Of a stretch of 49,046 bases of DNA, positions 1 to 9,095 are shown in pieces. The stretch lies in assembly GCA_016927835.1 (NCBI GenBank), contig JAFGMA010000147.1, forward strand, positions 1-49,046, written 5' to 3'. The position numbers were made by a program, and so were the translations under genes. The notes below the pieces were generated by a model. That model made no database searches, was not told the DNA's origin, and saw only the letters and a program-made list of their open reading frames with translations. The stretch's first letter is position 1, and every line of letters begins with the position of its first letter. The stretch is from Candidatus Zhuqueibacterota bacterium. Lineage in GTDB: Bacteria; Zhuqueibacterota; Zhuqueibacteria; Thermofontimicrobiales; Sulfurfontimicrobiaceae.

Positions 1-51
1 GGTTAAGCACTGAAAAGATTGCTTCGGCAAAAAACGCCTCGCAATGACAGT
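1..51. repeat. Dispersed intergenic repeat fragment (CTCGCAATGAC type)
   Basis: The segment contains GATTGCTTCGGC followed by CCTCGCAATGACAG. This matches a short-repeat family often seen between genes of environmental bacteria (recognised from general knowledge, not searched). It is cut by the window edge and no gene overlaps it. Confidence 0.5.
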
Positions 52-120
52 AAAAAAATGTTCAATTTATGACCGTTTGCAGTATAGTTTTTCTTTTAGC
101 GCTGCAATCAGCGGAACTTT

Positions 121-163
121 TAGCCTCGGAATTAATTGAATTTAATTTCGAGGCTATTTTTTT
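121..163 (+). terminator. Intrinsic terminator of an upstream gene outside the window
   Basis: A 15-bp stem (TAGCCTCGGAATTAA at 121-135, pairing with 142-156 through one G-U pair) closes a short loop and is followed by seven T residues (157-163). No reading frame ends just before it inside the window, so the gene it serves probably lies to the left. The rest of 164-453 holds no recognisable gene; it is AT-rich and probably carries the promoter of the ABC operon, but I could not fix a convincing -35/-10 pair. Confidence 0.8.
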
Positions 164-453
164 ATTACGAAATGTTCGTATTTAGCAGGTGTATCGAATC
201 TGCCGAATTGAATATTCAGCAGCCAATTTCCGAGCTAACTTATTAGAAAAATTGCCTGAAAAGGGAACCTGAGCAGGAAATGATTGGTTTAACGGAAGGA
301 TTTTCCAAAGAAGTTCACCTATTTGCCCTCAATTTTGTTGAACATTCTACCACCTTATTATTAAGCAATTAAAAACGTATATTTCGGGGCAAAATTCAAT
401 TATTATTAATTAATAGCACAATCTATACTTCTATTAATCGTAAGGGATTTTGT

Positions 454-1419
454 ATGATTGAATTAAAAAATGTAACAAAAAACTATGGATTGACTCGGGC
501 GCTCAGCGATGTTTCTTTCAAAATCGAAAAGGGAGAAATCATCGGATTTGTGGGTCCGAATGGAGCCGGAAAATCTACTGCCATGAAAATTATCACCACA
601 TATACGGCTCCTACTTCCGGCAACGTAATCGTTGGCGGATATGACGTGCTTCAACATCCGAATGAAGTGCGCCAGATGATCGGTTATCTGCCCGAAACCG
701 TACCGCTGTATTACGATATGCTCGTATTCGACTATCTGGAATTTATGGGCAGCGCACGGCATCTCAATGGCAACTTGCGATCCCGGCTGGACTGGGTGAC
801 GGAAGCCTGCCATATCGAAAGCGTATTGCACCGTCCGATTGGCGTCCTTTCAAAAGGATTCAAACAACGTGTTTGCCTGGCGCAGGCACTCATCCATGAT
901 CCGGATGTGCTCATTTTGGATGAGCCGACCTCAGGTTTGGATCCGATCCAGATCATCGGTATCAGAAACTTGATCAGGCATCTTGCTCATGAAAAAACCA
1001 TTATGGTGAGCACGCACATTCTGCAAGAGGTGTCCTCAATTGCCGATCGACTGTTGGTAATCAACGACGGTCGCATCGTTGCAGATGGCACATTTAAAGA
1101 ATTGCAGTCGCAAATTACCCATGATAATACTTTTTATCTGGCGGTTGTCGCCGAGAAAGATGCTGTCCGGGCGAAAGTTGAATCCCTGCCCGGGATCGAT
1201 AAGATCGAACCGGTCGAATCCGGCGAAAGTGGCTTGACGAAACTCCGCCTGCATTATTCGGGTGAGAATGTTCCCGAAAGCCTGGATAAGCTTGTTAAAA
1301 AAGAAAAATGGCAACTTGTCGAATTCCGAAAAGAGGCGCTGTCACTGGAGGATACGTTCTTGAAGCTCACGCAATCAACTCACGAGCGCGAAACAGAACG
1401 TGTTGCAGCCGGTGTATAG
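454..1419 (+). CDS. ABC transporter ATP-binding protein (GldA-like)
   Basis: This is the ATPase subunit of an ABC-2 type exporter. Walker A (GPNGAGKST) is at residues 34-42, the signature is the LSKGFKQ variant at 132-138, Walker B (VLILDEP) is at 152-158, and the H-loop His is at 188. The ~100-residue C-terminal extension is typical of the GldA/CcmA-type ATPases that pair with ABC-2 permeases. The ATG at 454 follows an AAGGGA ribosome site. The permease gene starts 36 bp downstream, then a GldG-like protein and a DUF4340 protein. In Flavobacterium, GldA/F/G form an ABC transporter needed for gliding; the homologues here may serve another envelope or export role, because this gene set is widespread in non-gliding bacteria. 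Confidence 0.9.
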   Translation: MIELKNVTKNYGLTRALSDVSFKIEKGEIIGFVGPNGAGKSTAMKIITTYTAPTSGNVIVGGYDVLQHPNEVRQMIGYLPETVPLYYDMLVFDYLEFMGSARHLNGNLRSRLDWVTEACHIESVLHRPIGVLSKGFKQRVCLAQALIHDPDVLILDEPTSGLDPIQIIGIRNLIRHLAHEKTIMVSTHILQEVSSIADRLLVINDGRIVADGTFKELQSQITHDNTFYLAVVAEKDAVRAKVESLPGIDKIEPVESGESGLTKLRLHYSGENVPESLDKLVKKEKWQLVEFRKEALSLEDTFLKLTQSTHERETERVAAGV

Positions 1420-1455
1420 CCGTTTTTACTACGAGACTTTGTAAGGAGGAAATGA

Positions 1456-2184
1456 ATGAAAGATTTACTAATCATTTTTAAGCGGGAATTCAATGCATAT
1501 TTCTACTCTCCGATCGCGTATGTTTTCAGCGTAATTTTTATTATCCTGAATGCCGGCATTTATATGTTCCATTTCTTTTTTTATGGTAATGCAAGCATGC
1601 GCGAATTTTTCGCAATTTTACCGATTACGCTGGCTTTGATCTTCATCCCGGCAGTTTCGATGCGGTTATGGTCGGAGGAAAAAAAGCTGGGTACGATTGA
1701 ATTATTATTAACGCTTCCGATTAAATCAACAAATATCGTTCTCGGAAAATTCCTTGCCAGCTTTGTTTTCTACCTGGTTGCGCTTTCGGGAACGCTCGTA
1801 ATCCCAATCGTTTTAATTTACCTGGGTTCTCCGGATATCGGACCGATCTTCGGGGGATATTTTGGAGCGATTCTGTTAGGCGCTTTCTTTTTATCGGTCG
1901 GAATTTTTATTTCCGGGTTTTTCAATGACCAGATTGTTTCTCTCATCATTACGAGTCTGGTTTGCGGTGTGCTGGCGCTCGTAGGTTGGCAATATGTTCC
2001 AATGGTTATAGATGGCTGGGTTAGCGGCTTAGGCGATTTCTTGTACAGCTATGTTGGCGTCACGCGCCATTTTAACGATATTCAACGCGGTGTGATTGAT
2101 TTACGCAGCATCGTGTATTTTGTATCGTTCACAGCCTTGTTCCTGACCTTGAACATAAAACATTTAGAAGGGAGAAAATTCTAG
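1456..2184 (+). CDS. ABC-2 type permease (GldF-like)
   Basis: The 242-residue integral membrane protein has about six hydrophobic segments. The first begins at about residue 15, just after a short cytoplasmic start (KREFNAYFYSPIAY), a pattern typical of ABC-2 permeases of the GldF/NosY type. An AGGAGG-like ribosome site lies just before the ATG. It would form the membrane channel for the ATPase encoded upstream. Its stop codon shares one base with the start of the next gene, so the two are translationally coupled. The transported substrate cannot be read from the sequence. Confidence 0.88.
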   Translation: MKDLLIIFKREFNAYFYSPIAYVFSVIFIILNAGIYMFHFFFYGNASMREFFAILPITLALIFIPAVSMRLWSEEKKLGTIELLLTLPIKSTNIVLGKFLASFVFYLVALSGTLVIPIVLIYLGSPDIGPIFGGYFGAILLGAFFLSVGIFISGFFNDQIVSLIITSLVCGVLALVGWQYVPMVIDGWVSGLGDFLYSYVGVTRHFNDIQRGVIDLRSIVYFVSFTALFLTLNIKHLEGRKF

Positions 2185-4052
2185 TGATGAAAGATTTAAA
2201 AACAACATTTCTCATAACATTTATCACAGGAGCTGTATTGCTGGCAGGCATCATTATTTTGGTTAATATGATATTTGACAATCTGAATTTCGGACGATTC
2301 GATTTAACTGCCGAACAGCTCTATAAAATCTCGCCTGCCGTCGAAAAAATATTCGACAAGCTTGAGGCACCGATTCAATTGACATATTATGTCTCTTCGT
2401 CCGAAAAAATGCCGACAAAATGGAAAAATCTCGAGCGTGATGTTATCGATAAGTTAAATGAACTCAAAATGGCTTCAAACGGAAAACTGGACTACGCGGT
2501 TTTTGATCCCACCGTTGAAGAGGAAAAAGAAGCCGTTGAATTCGAAAAAATGGAAGAAGAAGCAGAAGAAAGCCAGGACGTGCTAAAAGCACGGGAAGCT
2601 GAACAGAAAAAGCAAAGCGCCCGGAAAAAAATTGCGGAAAAGCTGTATGAAAAAGGCGTCATCCCCTTCGGCGTTCAAAGCACCGCCCAGGATGAATTTG
2701 CCATCAAGCGGGTTTATTCATCTATTGTGCTTTCATACCTGGATCGAAAAGAGGATGTTATCGCTGAAATTCGACCGGAAACCTTCGGCAGCCTCGAATA
2801 CGAAATTATGTCACGCATTTATAAGCTGATTTCGAACGAGCGACCGAAGATTGCTTTCTACCCGTCCGATCCTGAAATGCCCCCTTATATGCGGCAACAG
2901 CCCTACTATCCGCAACAAAAACCGCCGGATTATTATGAGTACCCGGTTAAATTCCTTCGGGAATCGGGGTATGATGTCACACGCACGAATATCAAAAAAG
3001 ATGATCCGATTCCGGAAGGCATTAAAACGCTGGTGCTGATGATCGACCAGCCCCTGAACGACCGGCAAATGTATGAAATTGAAAAAGCCCTGCACAAGGG
3101 CGTGAACGTAATATTTGCCGCACAAAGTTTCAATTTCAACATCCGCGCTGCCCGTCCAAACGAATTTCAAGTCTACCCGGGACCGACCAATTTGAATACC
3201 AACACCATGACCCGCAACTGGGGATTCGAATTGGAGCAGAAAATCTTTCTCGATAACAGTTGCATCCCGTTCCCGGTTCAGGTTTACCAGACACGCAAAG
3301 TTGGATTTCTGCAATTGCAGGAGCAGCGAATTGAATATGTTCAAACGCCGGTGGCGATCAAGGTATCTTCGGAAAATATCAGCCGGGAAACCTCCATTTC
3401 TAACATGATCGATGATTTGCTTTACATTTTTGGCAGCAACCTCGACTTGGTTGAAGAAAAGCTGGAGAGCGAAAACATTGCCAATCATGCGGTACTTTTC
3501 ACGTCAAGCGATCAAAGCTGGACCCGCGAATCATATTCCTATCAACCGGTGAATACAACCGAGCCTGATCGCGAGTTGATGTTGAAACACCAGCCCCTGG
3601 GCATATTTGTTGAAGGAACGTTCGAATCTTCATATAAAGATAAAGAGCCTCCCCAGTGGCCCAAAGATCCCGGGCAAAATCCGGATGCGGATCAAGACGC
3701 AGCGGATGTGCCGGAAGAAAAAGAAGAATTGGGGACTTCAAAACCAGCAAAGATTATCGCTTATGGATGTTCCTATTTGTTCAAAAGCATGTTGATGGAG
3801 CAAATGAGCAGCCATAAAGCGCTGCTGCTGAATTCGGTAGACGCGCTCACGCTGGGCGACGAATTGATCAACATTCGCTCTAAAAATATCGTAGCCAGAA
3901 GGCTGAAAACAACATCAATGACGGAAAAGTTCTGGACGAAGGTGTTTGTCATCTGGTTTACCCCATTGGTTTTTGTGGCAATCGGAATCTATTTAGCCGC
4001 TACGAGAACGACGAAGGTCAGAGAAAAAATTAAGCGAGGAGGGAAAGCCTGA
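2184..4052 (+). CDS. GldG-like ABC transporter auxiliary protein
   Basis: A 622-residue protein with one N-terminal membrane segment (about residues 10-30), a large extracytoplasmic region resembling the ABC_transp_aux/GldG family, and a second membrane segment near the C-terminus (about 590-610) with a basic tail. Residues ~113-160 are very rich in Glu and Lys and are likely a coiled coil. The gene starts with GTG at 2184, nine bases after GGAG; an ATG follows immediately at 2187. It overlaps the neighbours on both sides by one base, which marks a tight operon. The family is thought to work with the GldA/GldF ATPase and permease. The exact biochemical role is unknown. Confidence 0.85.
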   Translation: MMKDLKTTFLITFITGAVLLAGIIILVNMIFDNLNFGRFDLTAEQLYKISPAVEKIFDKLEAPIQLTYYVSSSEKMPTKWKNLERDVIDKLNELKMASNGKLDYAVFDPTVEEEKEAVEFEKMEEEAEESQDVLKAREAEQKKQSARKKIAEKLYEKGVIPFGVQSTAQDEFAIKRVYSSIVLSYLDRKEDVIAEIRPETFGSLEYEIMSRIYKLISNERPKIAFYPSDPEMPPYMRQQPYYPQQKPPDYYEYPVKFLRESGYDVTRTNIKKDDPIPEGIKTLVLMIDQPLNDRQMYEIEKALHKGVNVIFAAQSFNFNIRAARPNEFQVYPGPTNLNTNTMTRNWGFELEQKIFLDNSCIPFPVQVYQTRKVGFLQLQEQRIEYVQTPVAIKVSSENISRETSISNMIDDLLYIFGSNLDLVEEKLESENIANHAVLFTSSDQSWTRESYSYQPVNTTEPDRELMLKHQPLGIFVEGTFESSYKDKEPPQWPKDPGQNPDADQDAADVPEEKEELGTSKPAKIIAYGCSYLFKSMLMEQMSSHKALLLNSVDALTLGDELINIRSKNIVARRLKTTSMTEKFWTKVFVIWFTPLVFVAIGIYLAATRTTKVREKIKRGGKA

Positions 4053-5152
4053 TGAAACGTGATCAATTGCTTGCATCGATCGAAAAATTTCTTATTCTTT
4101 ACGTGTTTGCTTCTATTTTTCTTGTATTGTTAGTGGTATATTTTGTGACGAAACCAAAACCAGCATCCACCAATATCGATGAAATTCAACAAAGCATTGT
4201 CATCGGCGTTTCCCTGGATGACGTCAAGAACATTGAAATTTATAAAGAAAAAGCTGACAAGAAAATAGAAATGCGTTTCACCAAGCAGGATGGCAAATGG
4301 TACATCCCGACGCATTTCAACTGCAATGGAAATGCATCGCGGATCGAGCAAATCATCAAAGATATGTTGGAAATGCAGGGCAAAGTGCAGGCTACCGGCG
4401 AACATCTGTTCGATCGATTCGAAATCGACGATCACCAGGGCATCCATATTCTGCTGAAAGACGAAGCCGATAAAGCTCTGGCGAACCTGATCATCGGAAA
4501 AAAAGGCGAAGATTATGGTACCAGCTTCGTTCGCTTTGCCGGAAGAGATAAAATTTTCTCCGCCGATAAAAATATCATCAGCACGCTTCGAATCTACGGT
4601 GAGGTGGATACATTGACGACATTTAAAGTCAATAATTTCGTAAATCTCACCGCCGTGGAATTCGAAAAGGATGATCTTGTAACCATTGGTCTGGTTCAAA
4701 AAGGCAAGGGAATCACCCTGAAAAGGGAAACCCGCGAAGTGAAAGTGGAAACAACTGAAGCGGATTCAGTCAGTGCCGAACCTGAGATGAAATCTGAAAA
4801 TTTTTGGGCTATCACCGAGCCTCGCCGGATCGAACTCGATCAAAAGGAAGTGGAGAAATGCCTGAATGATATTCGCAGGATCAGCGGACAAAAGGTAGTC
4901 GATCGCATCGGCGATAACCTGCTCACCGACTCTGGCAAATATTCAACGTACGGATTGAATAATCCAACCGGATATATCGCCTTTTTCACCGAGGATGGGA
5001 GCAGAACCGATGTGAGATTCGGAAGAGAATTTGAGAAGGATAAAGGGTATTATTTCATGAACCAGAATGACGGTCTGGTTTACGAAGTGACCAAATTCAA
5101 TTACGACCGTATTTTCAAATGGATTAAAGACTTGCCTGAAAAGAAGAAATAA
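4052..5152 (+). CDS. DUF4340 domain protein
   Basis: A 366-residue membrane-anchored protein with one N-terminal hydrophobic segment (about residues 13-33) followed by an extracytoplasmic domain. The domain repeats the pattern of DUF4340 proteins (FTKQDGKWYI, later FWAITEPRRIELDQ, then YGLNNPTGYIAFFTEDG). DUF4340 genes are characteristically the last gene of GldF/GldG-type ABC operons, as here. The start is preceded by an AGGAGGG ribosome site and overlaps the previous stop by one base. Function is unknown; it probably completes the transporter complex on the outer face of the inner membrane. A strong terminator follows. Confidence 0.85.
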   Translation: MKRDQLLASIEKFLILYVFASIFLVLLVVYFVTKPKPASTNIDEIQQSIVIGVSLDDVKNIEIYKEKADKKIEMRFTKQDGKWYIPTHFNCNGNASRIEQIIKDMLEMQGKVQATGEHLFDRFEIDDHQGIHILLKDEADKALANLIIGKKGEDYGTSFVRFAGRDKIFSADKNIISTLRIYGEVDTLTTFKVNNFVNLTAVEFEKDDLVTIGLVQKGKGITLKRETREVKVETTEADSVSAEPEMKSENFWAITEPRRIELDQKEVEKCLNDIRRISGQKVVDRIGDNLLTDSGKYSTYGLNNPTGYIAFFTEDGSRTDVRFGREFEKDKGYYFMNQNDGLVYEVTKFNYDRIFKWIKDLPEKKK

Positions 5153-5240
5153 ATGCGCTGTTTTAGTAATTGCTCAGGTATTGGTTCCCAAACGGGAGTT
5201 TAGGAACCAGCAGCCGGGGCTTACCTGATTTTCAATTCAA

Positions 5241-5271
5241 AGCGGGGAACGCGTGTTTCCCGCTTTTTTTT
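5241..5271 (+). terminator. Intrinsic terminator of the GldAFG-DUF4340 operon
   Basis: A 10-bp stem (AGCGGGGAAC at 5241-5250, pairing with 5255-5264 with one G-U pair) and a four-base loop are followed by a run of eight T residues. The T-run touches the stop codon of the convergent radical SAM gene. Confidence 0.85.
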
Positions 5272-6196
5272 ATGCCTGAATGCCCCGTTTCAGACCAAAT
5301 TTTTTCGCCAGATCAATCGCTGCTTTGAATTCAGAAGGTTTGATGCGTCGATTGAGTTCCGGGAATTCCGAGGCTCGATAGCAAGGGCGATATTGGTCCA
5401 TTAGATTGACATAGCTCTCCGTAGATATTTCAGAAGAAATAAACGACAGAATTTCCTCGGTTCCTGCCACGTCATTTGGCATGACCAGGTGCCGAATGAG
5501 CAATCCCTGGCGCGCAATCCCGCTGGAATCGACTTGAAAATCACCTACCTGCCGGTGCATTTCTTTCAATATTAATTTCAGGTTTGAAAAGTAATCCGGA
5601 GCGTTACAATATTTTTCTGCCGCTTCTTTTGATGAAAATTTTGCGTCGGGCATATAAATATCAACAATACCATCCAGAAGTTTGACAACCTCGATCGATT
5701 CATATCCGCCGCAGTTATACACAATCGGAACGAGCAACCCCATCCGAATAGCAATCGGCAGCGCTGAGATCAATTGGGGCGCAAAATGCGTCGGCGTCAC
5801 AAAATTTATGTTATGACAGCCGCGTTGCTGCAAAAACAGCATCAGATTCGCGAGTTCGCGGATATTGATGATTTCTCCTTTTTCACCGTGGCTGATATCA
5901 TCATTTTGACAGAAAACGCACCGCAAATTGCAGTGCGCCAGAAAGATCGTCCCGGAACCTTGCTTCCCCACGAGCGGTGCTTCTTCTCCAAAATGTGGGA
6001 ATGCACTGGATACCTTCAAGTCTTCGCCGGCACGACAGATGCCCGTTTCGCCTTCAATTCGATTAACACCACAGCGATGAGGGCATAATGTGCATTCTTC
6101 GAGTAATGAACGGAGCGCGGCTATTCTCTCATTCAATTCTCCGGTATGGAATAATTTCATATACGCCGGCGAAAAACGACTTCCAATTTGTTTCAT
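5270..6196 (-). CDS. Radical SAM protein, PflX/COG1313 type
   Basis: A 308-residue radical SAM enzyme of the family related to pyruvate formate-lyase activating enzyme. The radical SAM cluster motif CxxxCxxC is at C89, C93 and C96 (AHCNLRCVFCQN). Upstream, four cysteines (C35, C38, C42, C54) in CTLCPHRCGVNR...GICRAG resemble the extra N-terminal Cys motif of PflX and AmmeMemoRadiSam-type proteins. No glycyl-radical enzyme gene is next to it, so its substrate is unknown. A MEMO-family gene lies 3.4 kb away on the other strand; in many genomes MEMO proteins co-occur with a radical SAM partner, but this one looks more like PflX, so I do not assert a link. Confidence 0.85.
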   Translation of the reverse strand: MKQIGSRFSPAYMKLFHTGELNERIAALRSLLEECTLCPHRCGVNRIEGETGICRAGEDLKVSSAFPHFGEEAPLVGKQGSGTIFLAHCNLRCVFCQNDDISHGEKGEIINIRELANLMLFLQQRGCHNINFVTPTHFAPQLISALPIAIRMGLLVPIVYNCGGYESIEVVKLLDGIVDIYMPDAKFSSKEAAEKYCNAPDYFSNLKLILKEMHRQVGDFQVDSSGIARQGLLIRHLVMPNDVAGTEEILSFISSEISTESYVNLMDQYRPCYRASEFPELNRRIKPSEFKAAIDLAKKFGLKRGIQA

Positions 6197-6228
6197 TTTA
6201 AGATCCTTTCATAACTCCCGCTAATTGT

Positions 6229-6256
6229 AAGCTAATAAATTTATCTTCAATGTCAA
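6229..6256 (-). promoter_or_regulatory. Sigma-70-like promoter for the radical SAM gene
   Basis: On the minus strand a perfect TTGACA (6256-6251) is followed after 16 bp by TAGCTT (6234-6229), about 35 bp upstream of the gene start. The -35 is perfect and the -10 is weak. The same TTGACA box is seen before lspA and the PorV-like gene. Confidence 0.45.
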
Positions 6257-6450
6257 TCAAAAAATCTCTCATTCTCTTTTTTTTGATTGATTTTTATAAA
6301 AATTTCATTAAATTAAGAAGATGGAAAAAAGCTCGTTGCTCATTCGTTTTTTTTTAACGTGTTATTTTTATTTGTCAGGCGGCATTCGGTCATCAATTTT
6401 AAGTCGCATCTCTTTAGTATCTAATTTCATATTTATGGTGACTAAAAATT

Positions 6451-6514
6451 TTAGACGGGATTTACATGATAAACAGGATGTTATTTATCTTGTCCATCCT
6501 GTTATGCTGTCTAA
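6451..6514. repeat. Imperfect inverted repeat (AACAGGATG...CATCCTGTT)
   Basis: Outer arms TTAGAC (6451-6456) and GTCTAA (6509-6514) enclose inner arms AACAGGATG (6472-6480) and CATCCTGTT (6494-6502). This resembles the dispersed 'CAGGAT...ATCCTG' intergenic repeat seen in many environmental genomes. The rest of the 6257-6620 gap holds no convincing gene; a short open frame at 6321-6578 covers the repeat and looks spurious. Confidence 0.55.
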
Positions 6515-6620
6515 TAGCTTTCTCGCATCGTCAACGTATTTATACAAAACAAAGCACTTAGCTTATTCAATTCAGTGAAGTAATTCAGCACATCAATCTA
6601 CCGTACCGGGAAACGAAACC

Positions 6621-7355
6621 ATGACCTCACACGCCTCCGTTTTCGACGAGATTCAATGGCATAACTCATCTGTGCCTACGATGCTGAAAATCCGTGATGA
6701 ATTGCCCGAAGTAAAAACGCTCATATTGGAATTTGCTATCAGAAGCTCAGCCCTGAAACAATCGCTTCCGGATATACTGAGCGCATACCAGATGATCATT
6801 GATTGTTTTAGCGAAGGCGGAACGCTATTCATCAGTGGAAATGGGGGAAGCTTTGCCGATGCGATGCACATTTCAGGTGAATTGCTCAAATCATATTTGA
6901 AAAAAAGAAACCTGCCTCAGAGCGATATCGATAAATTCAGGTCAATGCCTTTCGGTGAAGAGCTTATTGAAGGGCTCGAAGTTGGCTTTCCGGTGGTCGT
7001 ACTCGGTTTGAATTCATCATTGGTTAGCGCGCTGGAAAATGACATTGAAACTCGTTATATCGCTTATGCCCAGGAGTTATACGCGCTTGGTAATCCGGGC
7101 GATGTTTTCTGGGGAATCAGTACCAGCGGCAACGCAAAAAATGTGGCGTATGCGATGACCACGGCTCGCGTGATCGGCATGTCATCTATCGGTTTGACCG
7201 GTGGAACAGGGGGCAGGTTTTCCGAATTGGCAGATGTTTGCTTATGTGTGCCTGAAAGCGAAACATTTAAAGTCCAGGAGATGCATGTCCAAATTTATCA
7301 TCTAATGTGCGCTATGATTGAAGCGACATTTTTCACGCACCACAAAAATCATTAA
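6621..7355 (+). CDS. SIS-domain phosphosugar isomerase, GmhA-like
   Basis: A 244-residue sugar isomerase (SIS) domain protein. The GmhA-type phosphate-binding motif SGNGGSFADAMH lies near residue 75, and the C-terminal QEMHVQIYHLMCAMIE helix matches the active-site His region of sedoheptulose-7-phosphate isomerase. The next gene is HldE-like, so the likely job is the first committed step of nucleotide-activated heptose synthesis for LPS. It is about 50 residues longer than classical GmhA because of an N-terminal extension and an insert around residues 93-115, so it belongs to a divergent subgroup. A different SIS substrate cannot be excluded. The ATG has only a weak ribosome site. Confidence 0.8.
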   Translation: MTSHASVFDEIQWHNSSVPTMLKIRDELPEVKTLILEFAIRSSALKQSLPDILSAYQMIIDCFSEGGTLFISGNGGSFADAMHISGELLKSYLKKRNLPQSDIDKFRSMPFGEELIEGLEVGFPVVVLGLNSSLVSALENDIETRYIAYAQELYALGNPGDVFWGISTSGNAKNVAYAMTTARVIGMSSIGLTGGTGGRFSELADVCLCVPESETFKVQEMHVQIYHLMCAMIEATFFTHHKNH

Positions 7356-7475
7356 GGACTGTCATTTATGTTGCCTGACCCAATGGTTTCCTGCAAGTAT
7401 CGGTTTCATAAAGGTTCTTACAGGTATTCGGTCAACGCAAATAATTCACGTCCCTAACGACAGGAGTAAATACGG

Positions 7476-8957
7476 GTGGCTGGTTTAGAGGGTATTGTCG
7501 AACAATTCCAGAATAAAAATGTGTTGGTTATTGGTGATTTATTTCTGGATGAGCATATCTATGGTGACATGCTCCAGATTTCTAAAGAAGGTCCGATTCC
7601 GGTTGTAACCGTAACGGAGCGAGCTTATTTTCCCAGTGCAGCGGGATATATTGCTCTCGCGTTGAAAGCTCTCGGTTTGGAAGCACATGTCATCGGTTTC
7701 GTTGGTCACGATACCAATGGCAAATTGCTAATCGATGAGCTTTTGAAGCGGCACCTGAATATTGATGGCGTTTTCATTCACGAGAAAATGAAAACCTGTA
7801 CCAAAATTCGAATCAGCGCCGGCGGAAAACACACTGCCACGCAAGAATTGCTCCGCGTTGATTATATCCAGAGGAATGAGTTGCCTGGCGACTGGCAGCA
7901 GCAATTGATTCGTGCGCTGATCAATAAGATCGATATTGCGGACGCGATCATACTGGTTGATAAATTATCGATCATCATCAACCAGGAATTCATGCGAAAG
8001 GTTGTCGAAATCGCAAAGCAGGCGAAAAAGCCCATCATCGCCGATTCCGAGCGGCTGAATAACTCGTTCCGGCATTTCGATTTGATCGTGGCAAACGATG
8101 TTGAAGCATCGACTGCCACGAATATACCAATCAACGACCTTGCTTCTCTGGAGGCAGCAGGAACACAACTGATTCGGGCTCAAGATAATGCAAATGCAGT
8201 CATAACTCGCGGCGCTGAAGATATGGCGATCTTCGGAAAAGATGGAGAAATGTCGATGCTCCCTGTCCAGCCGCAAAAAGTCTTCAATGCCAGGGGCGTG
8301 GGTGAAATTGTTGCAGCGACGTTGACGGCGGCGATGACCACCGGGGCGAGCGTTAGCAAAGCAGCCGAACTGGCAAATCACACCGCCGGATTAGCCATCA
8401 AAAAAAGCGGCATTCCGCTCGTATTGCGCGATGAGTTGCTCAGAGCTATTCGCCAGCACTCTCAATTGCTTGACATACAAAAACTCGTGACCCTTGACGA
8501 ATTGAAGTCGTCCGTTGATCAGGCTAAGCTCGCAGGAAAAAAAGTTGTCTGGACAAACGGCTGCTTCGATATCATGCATGTCGGTCATATCCTGTACCTG
8601 GAAAAAGCCAAAGCGTACGGTGATTTGCTCATCGTCGGCTTGAATAGCGACGCGTCGATCAAGCTGACCAAAGGACCAACGCGCCCCATCGTGGAGGAGT
8701 CTCAACGAGCTAAATTGCTATCTTCATTATCTTGCGTAGATTACATTATCATTTTCTCCGAAAAAACACCGATGAAGCTGCTGGAAATCCTCAAACCGGA
8801 TGTTTATGTCAAAGGCGGGGATTATACGCTGGATACGATAAACCAGGAAGAGCGCCGGTTTATTGAATCATACGGCGGCACGATCGAATTGATGCCAGGC
8901 ATCGATGGCATGTCCACCAGCGCACTAATCAAGCGAATTTTGAAAGCGCATCATTGA
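7476..8957 (+). CDS. HldE-like protein: degenerate PfkB kinase domain fused to nucleotidyltransferase
   Basis: The 493-residue fusion follows the HldE (RfaE) plan: a PfkB/ribokinase-like domain (residues ~10-320) and a cytidylyltransferase-like domain (~345-493). The second domain is intact, with NGCFDIMHVGH at 361-371 and VKGGDYT near the end; it should transfer AMP or another nucleotide to a heptose phosphate. The kinase half looks degenerate. The GAGD anion-hole and catalytic-Asp motif is GVGE at 274-277, the usual DPKG segment reads DSER, and the glycine-rich substrate motif is PSAAGYIA. The start is GTG at 7476, with CAGGAG nine bases upstream. It sits 120 bp after the GmhA-like gene. 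The adenylyltransferase role is likely; kinase activity is doubtful. Confidence 0.85.
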   Translation: MAGLEGIVEQFQNKNVLVIGDLFLDEHIYGDMLQISKEGPIPVVTVTERAYFPSAAGYIALALKALGLEAHVIGFVGHDTNGKLLIDELLKRHLNIDGVFIHEKMKTCTKIRISAGGKHTATQELLRVDYIQRNELPGDWQQQLIRALINKIDIADAIILVDKLSIIINQEFMRKVVEIAKQAKKPIIADSERLNNSFRHFDLIVANDVEASTATNIPINDLASLEAAGTQLIRAQDNANAVITRGAEDMAIFGKDGEMSMLPVQPQKVFNARGVGEIVAATLTAAMTTGASVSKAAELANHTAGLAIKKSGIPLVLRDELLRAIRQHSQLLDIQKLVTLDELKSSVDQAKLAGKKVVWTNGCFDIMHVGHILYLEKAKAYGDLLIVGLNSDASIKLTKGPTRPIVEESQRAKLLSSLSCVDYIIIFSEKTPMKLLEILKPDVYVKGGDYTLDTINQEERRFIESYGGTIELMPGIDGMSTSALIKRILKAHH

Positions 8958-9095
8958 GCAAAAATAAATTTGCTACGCTTGCTGAACGAACCCACAAGTC
9001 GCAGGATCAAGAGCAACATGATCGGAATTCCTGATTTTTATAATGACCACCGCTTAGACGACCCTGTTTCGCGAACATCATAACCGGAGCAAATT

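Noticed and set aside
2811..3488. A 225-residue frame antisense to the GldG-like gene
   Set aside because: It is a shadow of a well-supported gene; its composition reflects the complementary codons.
6321..6578. An 85-residue open frame on the plus strand
   Set aside because: It runs straight through the inverted repeat at 6451-6514 and its residue make-up is not protein-like.
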